From: Celoporthe dispersa
Lineage: Eukaryota; Ascomycota; Sordariomycetes; Diaporthales; Cryphonectriaceae
Direction: 5' to 3'
Assembly (NCBI GenBank): GCA_016584495.1
Contig: WAID01000003.1
Span: forward strand, 1,674,001-1,738,000
DNA length: 64,000 nt
The notes beneath the pieces are model-generated. The model worked only from the letters and a program-made list of their open reading frames with translations, was not told where the DNA came from and ran no database searches. Each line of letters opens with the position of its first letter. The first letter of the stretch is position 1. The position numbers and the translations under genes are program-made. Shown piece after piece: positions 52,745 to 64,000 of the stretch.

Positions 52745-55700
52745 TCTGTACCGCCGTACCCAAGGCTTGACGAGCGTTTATGCCATGAGGAATCCACGAC
52801 ATCGAATAAGCTCATGGGCTGTAATAGTGAGGCTGCATTTCAAGACTAGGCCCCTGTCTACTTACTCAGGCCATGGACACTATGATCGAGCCGTCGACCA
52901 GGTCTGGATAATCAAGTAAGCTTTTGATCGACACGCTCACAGTGTTGGCCCAACTCCCGCGTAAGCCTTACTTGGAATCGGGAATTGATTTCATTACGGG
53001 TGCATTAATTTGATTCACCGGTCTGAAGTTGCACAGCACAAACTATCACACGGCATCGGTGCATTTACGAGGCACAGCCAGGCCGCCTGCAACCCACCTA
53101 ATGTAACAGCCCTGAAGGTGACTGGGCCCATATTCCTAAGTGCTGAGCTAATTTTGGAATTGTCACCACCGGCTCGTGTTTTGTAACATTTCTGAGCATT
53201 TCCGTCCGAGATGTCTTGCATGTTGGGAAAAGGAGCGACCGAGAACCTGATCCTAACCGTCGGATATAGAGACATGTGGGAGGTGGGGGGGGGGGGTGGT
53301 GGTTTGTTGACCGGTCTAGTTTTATCGCAACGTAGGCTCGCATTGCCTTGGGTTGCTCTGCATGTAAAGGCATCACATGCAGAATTGTGCTGCTTTGCAA
53401 TGACCAGGAGAAGAGACACAAAAACACCGGGTTATGGCAGCGTGACGTTGTTTAAGGGGCCCTCCTCCAACCGCGTCCAAGTGGGAGACGAGGATTAGGT
53501 CCACTGCTGGAACCCCGGGACAAGCCGCTGTGCCATGCCACTTGACGCTACTAACACGGCTCACGATTGGAGAAAGAGTGAGTGATTGGGTCTCTTTACA
53601 AGGGATTTTCTAATATCGGATGAGGGTTTGTACTGCCTGTCCTGTTCCCTGTCTCAATAAAATCGTGACACCACAGGTAGAGTGGCACGCACGCATTGAC
53701 TCGGTGCCAGGGCTTAGGAGGAAGCTCGTGTGTCTGGCTCGTGGCCTAAAACCAAGGAGGGTCGTGTCGACGAGGCAAATCCGTTGGAGTGCAACTCTGC
53801 AAAGGTGGATGGCCCTGTTCCCTCTCTCCTATGAACAGGCTGCAGACTACTGCTATCAATTGCAATTGCGCGTCTCTGAGATTCTGTTGTGCCTACGCGT
53901 TGTTATGAGGACAGGCTGGGAATGTGCAAACTTGTTGACGTGACGTTGATTTTGGCGTGCGTTTCGGGGCCATCTTTAGCTTAGCCGGCAAGCTGTGCTG
54001 ATGACAGCGCCTTTGGGGACCACTGAAGACCCAACGCCGACCAATCAGCGTGCTTCGTTGTGCCACCTCGGGATCGCCAGATCCTCCTGAGCCCCCTTTC
54101 CCTCTTTCTTTTCTGGTGGCGAGAAAGCTTCATCCAGTCGCCACCGTTCCTCGTCTCACACCCATCAAGGACTTGTACCCACCACCACCTATTCTCGTTC
54201 TTTTCGATGTGGCTGTGCGTCTGATCTTCGCATTCTACGCTCGTCTTTTCTATAGCGCATCTGCTCTCTCCGAATCAGAGGCCGGGACGCCATCTCGCTT
54301 CTCGGACGTTCGAGCGATTCCATACTTTAAGTCTGTCGTGTCCCTCGTATTTCATCCTCAGCTCCCAGTGCCACACTGGTCTTGTCACCCAAGCAGCCCT
54401 TCCAGGCAGAGGCGAGGTCCGTCCGAGGCCTCTTCTGAACCCAGCATATGCGTGGACGGTCTCGATCCTCGAAGCTTGCGGCACGTCGCAGACACGGGCA
54501 CGACGAGATGATCACTGCAACGATCCCAAGGTAGATGGGGCTCAGGAGTGTCTGGGGGTCCTTCCCAATCACGCTTCGAGGGGACGTTGCCCCTCGGAGA
54601 AACCTTTCGTCTCAGCCATCTTAGTGCTTGGCCGCGCCCGTCGCTGACCACAGGGCAGCTAGGTCTGGCATCCACAGGTCTCGAGACTATGACAAAGGAG
54701 GGCTTTGTGACTCAGACGCTATTACGCATGGTCGCGTCTGCCTGACGAGGGCACGGCGAAGGTCTCCGGTACCTGGAGGGCAAGCTGTGTGGCAAGACAG
54801 GTTCTCGCCCTCCCCGCCGTCCTGGCTGGAGAGATCTTCAACACCACCAGACGCCTGAGCGTGTTCTCTTTCACACCATCTCTGACCATGTCCTGATCGC
54901 ATGAGGCCGTTAGACCCCACGCACGCCTTCTCGGCCGGGCGATCCTCTGTCTAGAGCTGTGCCAGAGTCTCAGGAGCAGGGCTCTACGTGGTCCCCCCGG
55001 TGTGAATATCGACCAGTCATGGGAGGCGCTGAGCCGTGTCCGACCCCATGACACCAGATATGAAGGCCAAGGGCTACAACGTGGAGCCCTATATCAGATG
55101 CCATTGGATATATGAGTTGTTCCTCAGCAGGCCCAGCCACCGGTGGAGATACCTTTCGAACCGCCCTGCGTATCGTCATGGCAGCTCGCTAGTGTGAGGC
55201 AACGACACTACCGAGAGCAGAAGCGAAGAACGGCTGGGACTGGAGGACAGTGTGGGATTGTCTCGCGATGCTTGCATGCTCACCTCTACCGCCGCGCAAG
55301 AACACCAGACCTGGATAGGAGGTGCCGTCTCATGCGTCTGAGACAAAGAGTTGCCTGCGCTAAGCAACAAGGAGCCCATGTGAGTTCATTTCTCGGTGAA
55401 CGGTTTGGATGTGGCTTTTGTTCCAAGCGGGACTGTGCGGACGGGCAGCGACACACGTATCGAGCCCCCCCCCCCTTCTTCTCTCCCCTCCTCTTCCCAA
55501 CCCTAGCCTCTTATCCCCTCCCCTCCCCCTCCACCCTCCTCAGCCTGCCTTTCTTCCGTACTACGGAGGAGCGATGGGTTGGTGGTCATCTATTCATCCA
55601 TGTTGAAGTCGTCATGATGATGAATGCGAAGTCGTCTCTGGCCAGTCGTCCGCAATTGTACCACGTTGAGAGGGTGGTCGTGTGACTTCTCCTCGTAGCC

Positions 55701-58589
55701 TACGGATAGAACCAGGCCTATGGAGGTAACCATGCGATGCGTGGTGTGCTGGAGGATATGATCGAATTGGAGAGGTGGGGGTGGCGTCGTCACAATCAGG
55801 CTGCCCTCGCGGACTTCTCAAGGACTCGGTTGCAGAAGCCCTGCGGATGTCCCGCCTTGTCCGACCCGGGTGAGACATATGAAGTTAGGCAACCTCTGCT
55901 ACCCGACCAGCCGCGGCGTGAAGCATCATGGTATAACTGAGGAGATGAGCACAGTGTGCAGGACTAGCGAGAGAAGTGATCGTCCTCCCAGCCTATTGTC
56001 ACGCAGTTGATGGCGTTTACACGGTCAGACCCCCCTTGACCAAGGCTCTGCGCAGTAGAAGTTCTGGTGACGAGTTACGGGTACATGGACGATCATAGCC
56101 GCCCGATCCACCCATTGAGCTGAAAGGCAACCGAGACACTCAACCTGGAGAGGGCAACCAGGGGCCAGACACTGCAGGGTGGGCGCCTTGAAAGCGGGAT
56201 GAGGTTGGAATGAGGCCCATAGCGGCACGGGAAAAAGTATCGTTGTTGGGCGGTGAGGCCTGAGAAAAGAAATGTTACTGCATACTTAGTACTCAAGTAT
56301 GCAGCTCGCTAGGGTAATGATTGCTTCTCCCGCCCCTTAGGCATGATATTATACATAAACTTGAAACATGGTATTCTTTTTCCGCCAATGAGCCCAGCCA
56401 TAGTTCCTGAGCTGGCCTGGTAGCGAGCCGCTGGTTTTTCTTCCTCGGTTGCCTGAATTCTGCGCCGGGCGGTAAGCCTCTGTCATTACGAGACGTCTGT
56501 CCCGCGCGAGGCGACCTTGAGCTACTCGTGATAAATGCAGACCACATCACGCCTGCCGTCGCCGATCTCCGACCCTGCTCGGGCGCCATGACCTACATAC
56601 TTACCTACCGAGACGACTGCACTCGTTGCCTCGCGTGTTCTTGATGCGACGACCGCCTTTGAGAGCGGCACGCCCCGTGTCTGGCTGGCTTGTCTACAGG
56701 GGGGGGGGAGGGGCGGGGTCGGCAGGCGACTTCAGCTCCATCGTGATCATTTTCGTCGGGGGACGAAAGGGGAAAGTCTTGCGGCACCGAGATAATTAAT
56801 TTTTTTCGGGCGTACGAATATACCAAGATATTAAAACCTCGTATTTGATTGAGGCTGAGATTGGCCCGGGGTAGATGCACCCTGGACATGCTATGGTGTG
56901 GCAGCATCACAAGCGAGAAAGGACAGAGACTGCCCGGATGCACACTAGGAACATGACCATGTACCATAGAGGAGGTTCTCTTGATAGCGACTTACACAAG
57001 CTACAGTACCAAACAAGTACGGACATGACACCGCAGTGTGCTCTTGTCATATCTACAACCTATTGCGTTCTCCCCACGGCACATACACCGGTGGCTAGCT
57101 CCGCCCTGCGACAGCCGGCGTCCTTCAACCCCGTTACACAGCTTGCCTTGTGAGCCTCGAAGCCCGAGAAGGGTGCAGTCGCGCCAGCCTGATCGTTCCT
57201 ATCGTGTAGAGCCCTCGGTGAGAGGAAGACAGTAGAACGGAAGGTGTGCCCTTCGGCAGACGCCTGAGCGGGTGCCCAACCTCTCGGGGCCGCTACACAC
57301 GAGCTTCTAATGCCACCCGAGCAGCCTGTGTGTGTGTGCTCACGAGGGTCACACGCTCTGGGGCGGGGTGATCTGGTGACTCGACCTTCAACCGCCCAAC
57401 TCCCCCCCCCCCCCCCAACACGCCGCCCCCCCAAACTCACCTCTCTCTCAGTACAGATGCTGTCCGTACCCGAAGGCTTCCCGTCGCGGGAATCCAAGCT
57501 CGAGGATCTTGCCTGACGTTCGTAGCTCGTCACACTGCTTTCTGTGCTGGCTCATTAGCTTCTGTCGTCGGTCCTCCCTGCGGGAACCGAGCCCCCAAGG
57601 CTCCGCTCCGAGCTGCAGGCTGTGAGTCGACGGGCGACCTGTCAAGAAAAACCCAAGGTGTGACCACGACGTTAGAGAAGCTGACACGCATAGGACAAGG
57701 TTCGCCCGTGGGATGGTGTCGTGCGATGTTACGGCCCTGCTATCCACCGAGGGAGGACCACGTCGTACATAGGTTTCTCTAGGCGTGAGAAGGGGCTTGG
57801 GGACGGCGATCGAGCTGGACAGCCCGTTCGGCCTAGGAATCTTGCATGGCGACACAGAACATGGTCTGCAGCGGAACTCTATTGCTGTGAGACGAGCATC
57901 GGTGACCGTAGCCCCGGTGGTGGCAGCATGCGAGCACGCAGCACACCTCATGAGTCATGAGCAGATGCTGACCGCAGATCATGTTCCATGGGGCGTTCCA
58001 CATCGTGACCTGTTGTTCTCAAGGTCAGCCAACGGGTCTCTTTTCAACGAAGCCGTCCGCAGGTAGATGGGACGACGGGGTCGATGACGGCTCACGATAG
58101 AGGTGTCTTCGTGTCTGCTCTGCAACGGAGCAGGAGAGATCCACACGATGAGGCCTTCCGATAAGTCATGAGTAACAGAGGGTAGGGGACCAGTAGGAGG
58201 ACGAGTGGATGGATGTTTGTTATCTGAGAAGAGGAGGTTTTGATCCTGGAGAGGGGGGAAAGGGGGGCCTTGGGGGAAAAGGGATGTCGTCCCTAGACCG
58301 GACATGCACAGCGGAAGGGGTTAGGGTTATTGCCCCCAACGCCGAATTCCATCCCAGCCTCGGCTCCGGTTTACGGACAGAAACCGCGCCGGACATCACC
58401 AAAGGGGGGAAAAAAAAGGTCCGGGTGAGCCTACCACCGCCAACGCGCCCGGCGTCACCACCCCTCCTCAGGACCGAGGACACTGCCGATGCCTTTTGTG
58501 CTGTGACGCACGGAGAGCCCAGCCATGACAGCCTGCGCGATCCAGCGCCCACTCCTCCCTCGCGAGACTGGCACCTCACCGTCATCACC
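52745..58589. other. Gene-poor stretch
   Basis: About 5.8 kb without a supported gene. The part from about 54050 to 54500 is pyrimidine-rich, like a fungal 5' leader, and could belong to an unrecognised or non-coding transcript. G and C runs are frequent (53286-53295, 55465-55474, 56700-56709, 57403-57416). Confidence 0.3.
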
Positions 58590-59767
58590 ATGTGCGGCCA
58601 TCGAGGATATGCCTCCTACCTCCACCGCCCTCTCCTCCTCCAGCTCGTGCTGCTGCTGCTGGTGGTGGCTGCTGCTCCTCTCCGGTAATACGTGCCTCCC
58701 GAGGCTTCTCTAGCACCACGTCTCGCCTGTCGTCTCAGCAGGACCAGCAGGTTCCTCCTACGAGCAGCCAGACGACGTCCTCGCCAGCTGGCCCCACGAC
58801 CTCCCCTTCCCCCCCTCCACCTCCACCACCAAAGCCTCCTCACCGTGGCCGCCGGCGCTGGGTCTCCGCCGCCATCTTTCTCCTCATCGGTGGCCTATCT
58901 GGCACCGTCCTCAGGGCGGTGATCAGTCCCCCACCACCACTCATCGCGGGCAGCCCTGCGGACCTCGCCCTGAAGGCCGACATCCGGGCCCGGGCCCTCG
59001 CGCTGCCTCTCGTGAAGGAGCTCATGGCGGACCCGGCATGTAAGTTTCGCCCCTCTCTCTCTCCTCCTCCCCGGGCTTGAGCCCCAAGATGCACCTCGGA
59101 CTGCGTGCTCACCCAGCCATGGCTGCACCCAGGGACCCATCACGAAGCCTACCAGGCGGCCCCCACATCCGACGCCGCCCTCCGCATCACCAGCGGACCC
59201 CTGGGCTCCTCGACGGGCATCGGTGCCTACCAGCACATCTTCCTCCGTAATGATGACACCCCCGCCCTCCCTCTACCGCCGAGCTCCTCCTCCTCCTCCT
59301 CCTCGCCTTCTCTCCCCCAGCAGCCGCACCCCGTGCTCAATATCCTCTACCTCGGCACCTCCACCACGAGCTGGCCAGGCGTCGTCCACGGCGGCCTCCT
59401 CGCCACCGTCCTAGACGAGCACGCGGCCCGCGGCGCCCTGGCCGACCCTACCCTGCGCTCCGCCGGCCTCGGCGTCCTGACCGCCAACCTCGAGCTGCAC
59501 TACCGCCGCCCCACGCTGGCGGGCGAGTTCTACGTTGCGCGGGCGCGGGCCATCCCCGACGCCGAGCTCGAGCCCGGGGAGCGCGGGAAGCGCGAGAGGA
59601 AGATCTGGGTCGACGTCTCGCTCGAGACGATGGACGGGATGGAGTGTGTGGCGGGGAGGGCGCTGTTTGTCATCCCCCGCGGGGGCAAGGCGCTGGCGCC
59701 TGGCGCGGTGAAGCTTCTCCCTTCTTCCCCCCCGGGAGGGAGAGGGCAAGGCGTAGTAGGGGGTTGA
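58590..59767 (+). CDS. Hotdog-fold thioesterase family protein, probably mitochondrial
   Basis: Exons up to 59039 and 59133-59767, with a 93-nt intron (donor GTAAGT, acceptor CAG at 59130-59132) that joins to ELMADPAWTHHEAYQ. Exon 1 encodes a presequence-like segment (VIRASRGFSSTTSRLSS), a Pro-rich linker, a membrane helix (WVSAAIFLLIGGLSGTVLRA) and a helix before the splice. Exon 2 is a hotdog domain with the PaaI/THEM4-type motif VVHGGLLATVLDEHAARGA (His, Gly and the catalytic-type Asp-Glu) and strands TANLELHYRRPTLAGEFYVA and RKIWVDVSLETMDGMECVAG. The layout resembles fungal mitochondrial thioesterase-like proteins (UPF0644 type), expected to hydrolyse acyl-CoA; substrate unknown. The start is unresolved: the coding frame has no ATG, and the ATG at 58590 is out of frame by one base, so an upstream exon or a single-base error must exist. 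A Ser-rich insert lies near 59281-59316. Confidence 0.8.
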
Positions 59768-60549
59768 CTGTACATGCGGTGTCGGGCGGGGATGGCGGTG
59801 GACATCTGCACCGCGTCGCAGCGAAAGCTGTTTGTCTCTATACTGTACGTACATGGCGCCTATCGAGGCAGCTGGCAGGGTGTCTGGGGACAATTGGCTG
59901 CCCATCCTTACTACGGTTGCATCTAGACCAACCCACCATATTACACAGAGACAGAGTATAGACTACATAAGAGAACTAGACATTGATATTGGGTAGAAGG
60001 CTAAGGATCATGACGGCAGCGAGTCAGTACGGGCTGCCGTCGGCGAGCATATATGTAGAGATTTTAGGCATGCACGCGGACCATGACGCGGGAGATCTTA
60101 AGAGTCTTGTGTTGTTTGAAATCACCATAGCATTAATTCGTCAAGAGTATAAAACCCCACCTCTAGTATGGAAAAAGGGACGGTTGCCCCGTGCCTCCAA
60201 CTCCTCTCTTTCATGATCATCCTCCTCTTCTTCCTCCCTCCATGCCTCGAACCGTTACCCGAGTTCGAACAATAGCTGGGGGGCTATGGACAACGAATAC
60301 GTACGTATGTATCCAGGGCAGGCCAGAGGTAGAGAGTATGTACAGTCAGCTCTGCCAACGACATATTTCTATGCAAATACAATCTTTTGCCTCCCACTGC
60401 TCCCCGACCGAACATGAAATGAAAGCGCTTGTATAACCCAGAAGCTAGCCCGGGAAGATAGAATCCAGAAGAGGTATTGGGAAGGCGTATTTTCTTGCGC
60501 CGACAAGAGCGGTTTGGTTTCCGTTCCCCGTCGTAGATGGTCGAGGATA
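59768..60549. other. Intergenic region between converging genes
   Basis: 3' flanks of the thioesterase and cry-DASH genes. No separate gene is seen. Confidence 0.4.
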
Positions 60550-62833
60550 TTACTGTGAAGGTGCTGGCGTGAGATGCGTCCCGTGAGGATGCTGCGAACC
60601 ATGGTCAGGACGGCGGCGGCCCAGCAGCATATAGGTTGGGATAGACGACCGGGTAGCCAACGTGCCCGGGAGCCATATGGTAGCCTCCTGCTCCTTGACC
60701 AGGCACGCCCATCTGCCCTTGTGGGACGGCATAATATGCTTGCGGAGGGGGTATGCGCCCCCTCCTCCTCCTCCTCCACCACCACCGCCGCCGCCACCAT
60801 GGAAAGCACCACGGCCTCGCCCGCTGTGGAAACCTCGTCGAGGGCCCATGCCAAAACCGCCACCACGACCTCGGTAGGGCGAGCCCCTGTAGTCACCACC
60901 ATCTGGGATCCCAGGAGACGACATTCCCGGGCCATCGCTCGTATGCATGTGGCGACCGCCAATGTGTCCTCGCCTCGCTCCTCGGCCCCGGGGAAAAGGC
61001 CGCCTGTTCGACTTGGGCTTGCCGTCCACCACGAACTCGATCCGCTTCACAGGATCGGTCGCCATGGGGTTCTCCGCCAGCCCGGCCTCTTCGAGGTGCT
61101 GCGGGGATGTCGTCGAGACCTGGAAGATGTTCTCGAGCTTCTGCAGTGGCTGGAGCTCTGGGACCCAGGTCTTGACGTATGCGCCCTGCTTGTCGTAGTC
61201 GAAGGCCTGCTTCACGGGGTTGAAGATGCGTGCTTCGCCTCGGGGGTCATTGCCCACCCCGGCGACGTATTGCCAGTTGGCCCAGTTCGAGGACACGTCG
61301 TAGTCGAGCAGTAACATCTCGTACCACTCGGCGCCGAAGCGCCAGTCGATGCCCAGGTGCTTGGCGAGGAAACTAGCAACGTTCTGTCGCGCCCGGTTCG
61401 AGGTGTATCCCGTGTGGAGCAGCTCCCTCTGCGACGCGTCGATCAACCCCATGCCTGTCGTCCCGTTGTTGAAGCGCCTGATGAGCTCACCAACCTCCTC
61501 TGGGGTGGGCTTCTGGTCCGCCCCGGCGTCTTCACTGACGGGCGTCTTCCACTTTGGTTTCTTCGTCGCCGCGGCGGCGGCTTCAGGGTCATGGCTCTTA
61601 TAACGGCCACGGAAGCCGTCGAGGCTGAAGAGCCTGTGGCGGAACTTCATCGTGCAGAGGCGCATGTAGTCCCTCCACAGGAGCTCGAAGCGGACGGCGG
61701 CGGTCCCTTCGTTCTCGCCCTCCTTGAACCCCTTGGCGTGTTCGTAGTCCAGATCGGTGCCGTCTTCGTACTTGAGCAGCTCGTGGTGGATCTGACGGGC
61801 AGTGATGCAGCCCTGGGCGAGGTATGCGGACAGTTTGGTGCTGAACGCCGGACCAAGGAGACCGTTCCTCGTCTCCTTATAACTATAGATCAGGCCCTCC
61901 TTGATCAGGTGGCGCAGCCTCTCCTGCGCCGAGGTCTCGCCGCCAGAGAAAGGGTGTGCGGACTCTGCGCCCTCGGGAAACGCAGGCATATCCGGTAGAA
62001 AGTCCCGGACCGGGGTCATGAGGGCATCTTCCACCTCGTCATATTCTGTCGGTATCGTGAAGGGAGGTTGCTGTGGGGGTATGGAGGATGCTTCTGGAAG
62101 GGGTGGGAGCTGGCCCTTGTCGGGCTTCGGCAGGACAGCGCGCGGTCGGCTTCTTAATGGTTCAATCGACTTCCTGTAGGTGGTGAACACATCGGGTATC
62201 TCTTGGACGGGTGTCGAAACATCGCGGCTGGGCTAGTTAGTTGGTTTTCTTTTCTTTTTCCTTAAAAAAAAAACCACCAAAAAACCAGAGACGTGTTCTG
62301 TCGGGGCAACCAAGTGTACTCACTCGTCCACATAGTACTTCTCGTCCGCCCAGAGCTCAAAGGTAGCGTCGTGCTCCTTGCAGACGGCAGAGACAGCCTT
62401 CTGCTCCCTGCGCTCCTCGACGCCCTCCTCCTTGGTCATCCAGACAGCCCCGACCTTCTCCTGCTTTTGCGAAAATCTCGTGATCAGGTCTGCCACCACA
62501 TCGCTCGGGTTCCCGACACGGAGCAGGAGCCCCGACCCGACGGACTCCAGCTTCTCCTTCAGGTCCCAGACGGACTGGGCAATGAACCTCGCCCGATGGG
62601 GACCAGTCCGCCACACCTTGCATACCGTGCTCCTCGCCTCGGGATAGGGAGACGTGCCGCCGCCATCCTTGATGAAACCCGAGATCTCGATCTGCTGGGG
62701 GGGAAAAGACATAGACAGGGAGCAAGTGCGTGAAGCCGTGGTCGCCCTGAGAGGCAAGACGGTGGAGTATGGGGTTGTCAGACAGGCGAAGGTCGTGGCG
62801 CAGCACATAGATCAGGATGTTGGACCTGACCAT
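60550..62833 (-). CDS. Cryptochrome DASH (photolyase family) with RGG-rich tail, two frameshift sites
   Basis: Minus strand, exons 62324-62833 and about 60605-62227. The 96-nt intron has donor GTGAGT and acceptor CAG, joining to VDDRDVSTPVQEIPDVFTTY. The start MVRSNILIYVLRHDLRLSDN is the photolyase N-domain. The FAD domain is clear: AAVRFELLWRDYMRLCTMKF, GYTSNRARQNVASFLAKHLG, SSNWANWQYVAGVGNDPRGE, FNPVKQAFDYDKQGAYVKTW. The tail is RGG-rich (RGRGARRGHIGGRH, RGRGGGFGMGPRRG) with a poly-Gly run. Cry-DASH proteins bind FAD and an antenna chromophore and repair single-stranded or looped DNA, or act in light signalling; the RGG tail suggests RNA/DNA binding. Two single-base problems occur. A C7 run (62697-62703) where six bases read VFSPQQIEISGF; and a C5 run (60747-60751) after which the family-like tail GQMGVPGQGAGGYHMAPGHV runs in another frame to a stop at 60605. 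Uncorrected, the frame ends at 60550. The corrected product would be about 710 residues. Confidence 0.9.
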
Positions 62834-64000
62834 GATGAACGGTGGTTGGCAGACGACGGAGCTCGCTCCCTCTTTCTCCCTCCCTTTGCTGGACCCGAGA
62901 ACGAGGCACCGAGACAGTGCCAAAGGGATAACTCTCTTTCAGGTGTTTTTTTCTTCTTTTTTTTTTTTAAGCGCCAGTTCCAAATTGACAACGGGCTTTT
63001 CCCTTATCCTTTTTTTCTTTTATTTTTTTTCTTTCCTTTTCTTTTTCCTCCCTTGCAAGCAGTTCAGATGTGTTGCTCCTTGAAGAGACCTGAGACGTTG
63101 GGGCAGGATCGGGGGGAAGGGTCTCAGAATACTAGCTCGCGCGGCATGGAACAGACCAGGGCCGACAATTAATGTTGATCGTTGATCAGCAGCGGGCGAG
63201 ACCAGAGGACCTCGGAATGGAGAGCTGATGAAGAAGGTAGTTGTGGTCCCCAGTGGACGAGTGAATGTGTCATAGACTCGGAGTGCCCTTACGCCAACCG
63301 GGATGTAGCAATCAAGAGCAAGGTACCAGGCCCTTGGTCTTGTTCAAGCGCAAGCAGGCGTGTTATGGCGATAGAATATACTCACTCCATCAATGAGAGC
63401 CTGGCTCCTGCTGGGCAGAGATCGAGGCAAAAGAGACCTGAGCACACTCTGTCCGATCGTCTGGGGTGACAGGGAGAGGAGATGTCTCCAGGGAAGGAGG
63501 GGACGCCAGCAGGTGAGCAGAGCTATTGGGAGGAGAGACGATATCGTGGAAGCAAGGGCTGCGCTCTTGGCGGTTTGTGTGGGTGTGGGTAAATTGTGGG
63601 TGTAAGTGTGGATGTGTTTGTGTGTGTTTGTGTGGGAGAAAACTGAGGTGTGGGGGGGGGGAGGGAGGAGGGGTGCAGCAGTCAATATTACCCTGAGGCC
63701 AACTTGATGTAGAAGGAAGGCGGCAGGTACAGTGAGAGAGGGGGAAGTGAGTGAGTGAGTGGTGGGAAAGTGTGTCCCCCTGTTTGCCTGGTAAGCTGTG
63801 CACAAATTATCGAGGGTGCAGTCAGTACTACCACCACCAGAATACTACAGTGCTATGCTATGCTATGCTAGGGGGCGGTCCCCCCCCCCCTTCTGGAGCG
63901 AAGGGGCGCTGCAGCACCTCGACCGTTTGGGAAGAGTCGATGGGGTCAAGGTTTGGAAGGGGTTTAGCCAGAGCAGGATGATGGAAAGTGGTTGATGGGG
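62834..64000. other. Upstream region of cry-DASH
   Basis: T-rich tracts (62944-62968, 63009-63048) and TG-rich repeats (63594-63650). GATC-containing motifs near 63178-63190 could be light-response elements bound by white-collar factors, by analogy only. A TGCTA x4 microsatellite lies near 63852-63871. No gene is supported. Confidence 0.35.

Noticed and set aside
54050..54511. 153-residue plus-strand ORF
   Set aside because: Pyrimidine-rich leader-like DNA; the Pro/Ser/Leu-rich translation has no domain. Kept only as a possible transcript leader.
56293..56589. 98-residue minus-strand ORF starting MAPEQGRRSATAGVMW
   Set aside because: Plausible composition but no splice, promoter or family support.
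57448..57951. 167-residue minus-strand ORF
   Set aside because: Composition is not protein-like, it overlaps equally long plus-strand ORFs, and no motif is visible.
1..64000. CRISPR arrays, bacterial operons, rRNA genes, complete transposons
   Set aside because: None seen. The tandem repeats present lack spacer structure, and no transposase, integrase or reverse-transcriptase motif or long terminal repeat was recognised by eye.

Overview
The window is nuclear DNA of a filamentous ascomycete (Pezizomycotina, most likely Sordariomycetes). The evidence is short GT-AG introns of about 90-130 nt with CTGAC-type branch sites, moderately GC-rich coding regions, CT-rich leaders, an intron-bearing tRNA, and typical fungal gene families (Sur7/PalI, BAS2-like secreted protein, fungal arylsulfotransferase, EST1-like protein, cry-DASH with an RGG tail).

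Layout. 1-15 kb is gene-rich: a 5'-truncated arylsulfotransferase, a BAS2-like secreted protein (-), a kinase-fold protein, a Caps_synth-type glycosyltransferase, a small Cys-motif ORF (-), a MYND zinc-finger protein, an endonuclease/exonuclease/phosphatase (EEP) protein with an unusual PCNA-motif-like insert, a 12-cysteine secreted protein, a cytochrome P450 relic (-) and a Sur7-family membrane protein (-). 16-25 kb holds a membrane-anchored protein with a Lys/Pro/Asp/Asn tandem repeat, a C2H2 zinc-finger protein (-) and an intron-containing tRNA-Ile(UAU) (-). 27-35 kb carries two low-complexity Gln/Ser/Tyr-rich genes and a small two-exon gene, all on the minus strand. 36-44 kb has only weak gene candidates, including a split coding region at 39.4-40.2 kb. 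A 750-residue EST1-domain gene (-) lies at 44.4-46.7 kb. About 12 kb follows (46.7-58.6 kb) in which I find no gene I trust. The right end has a hotdog thioesterase (+) converging on a cry-DASH photolyase/cryptochrome (-).

No operon, biosynthetic cluster or complete mobile element is evident. The genes look like independent fungal loci: secretion and surface (arylsulfotransferase, BAS2-like, 12-Cys protein, Sur7, glycosyltransferase), nucleic-acid maintenance (EEP nuclease, EST1-like, cry-DASH) and nuclear or disordered proteins.

A cross-cutting observation matters to every reader of this sequence. At least five loci (six sites) lose frame by exactly one base inside a C or G run. In the clearest cases family-like protein resumes at once in the new frame. 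This pattern suggests homopolymer errors in the assembly rather than genuine pseudogenes, so several gene models below are given as spanning such a site.
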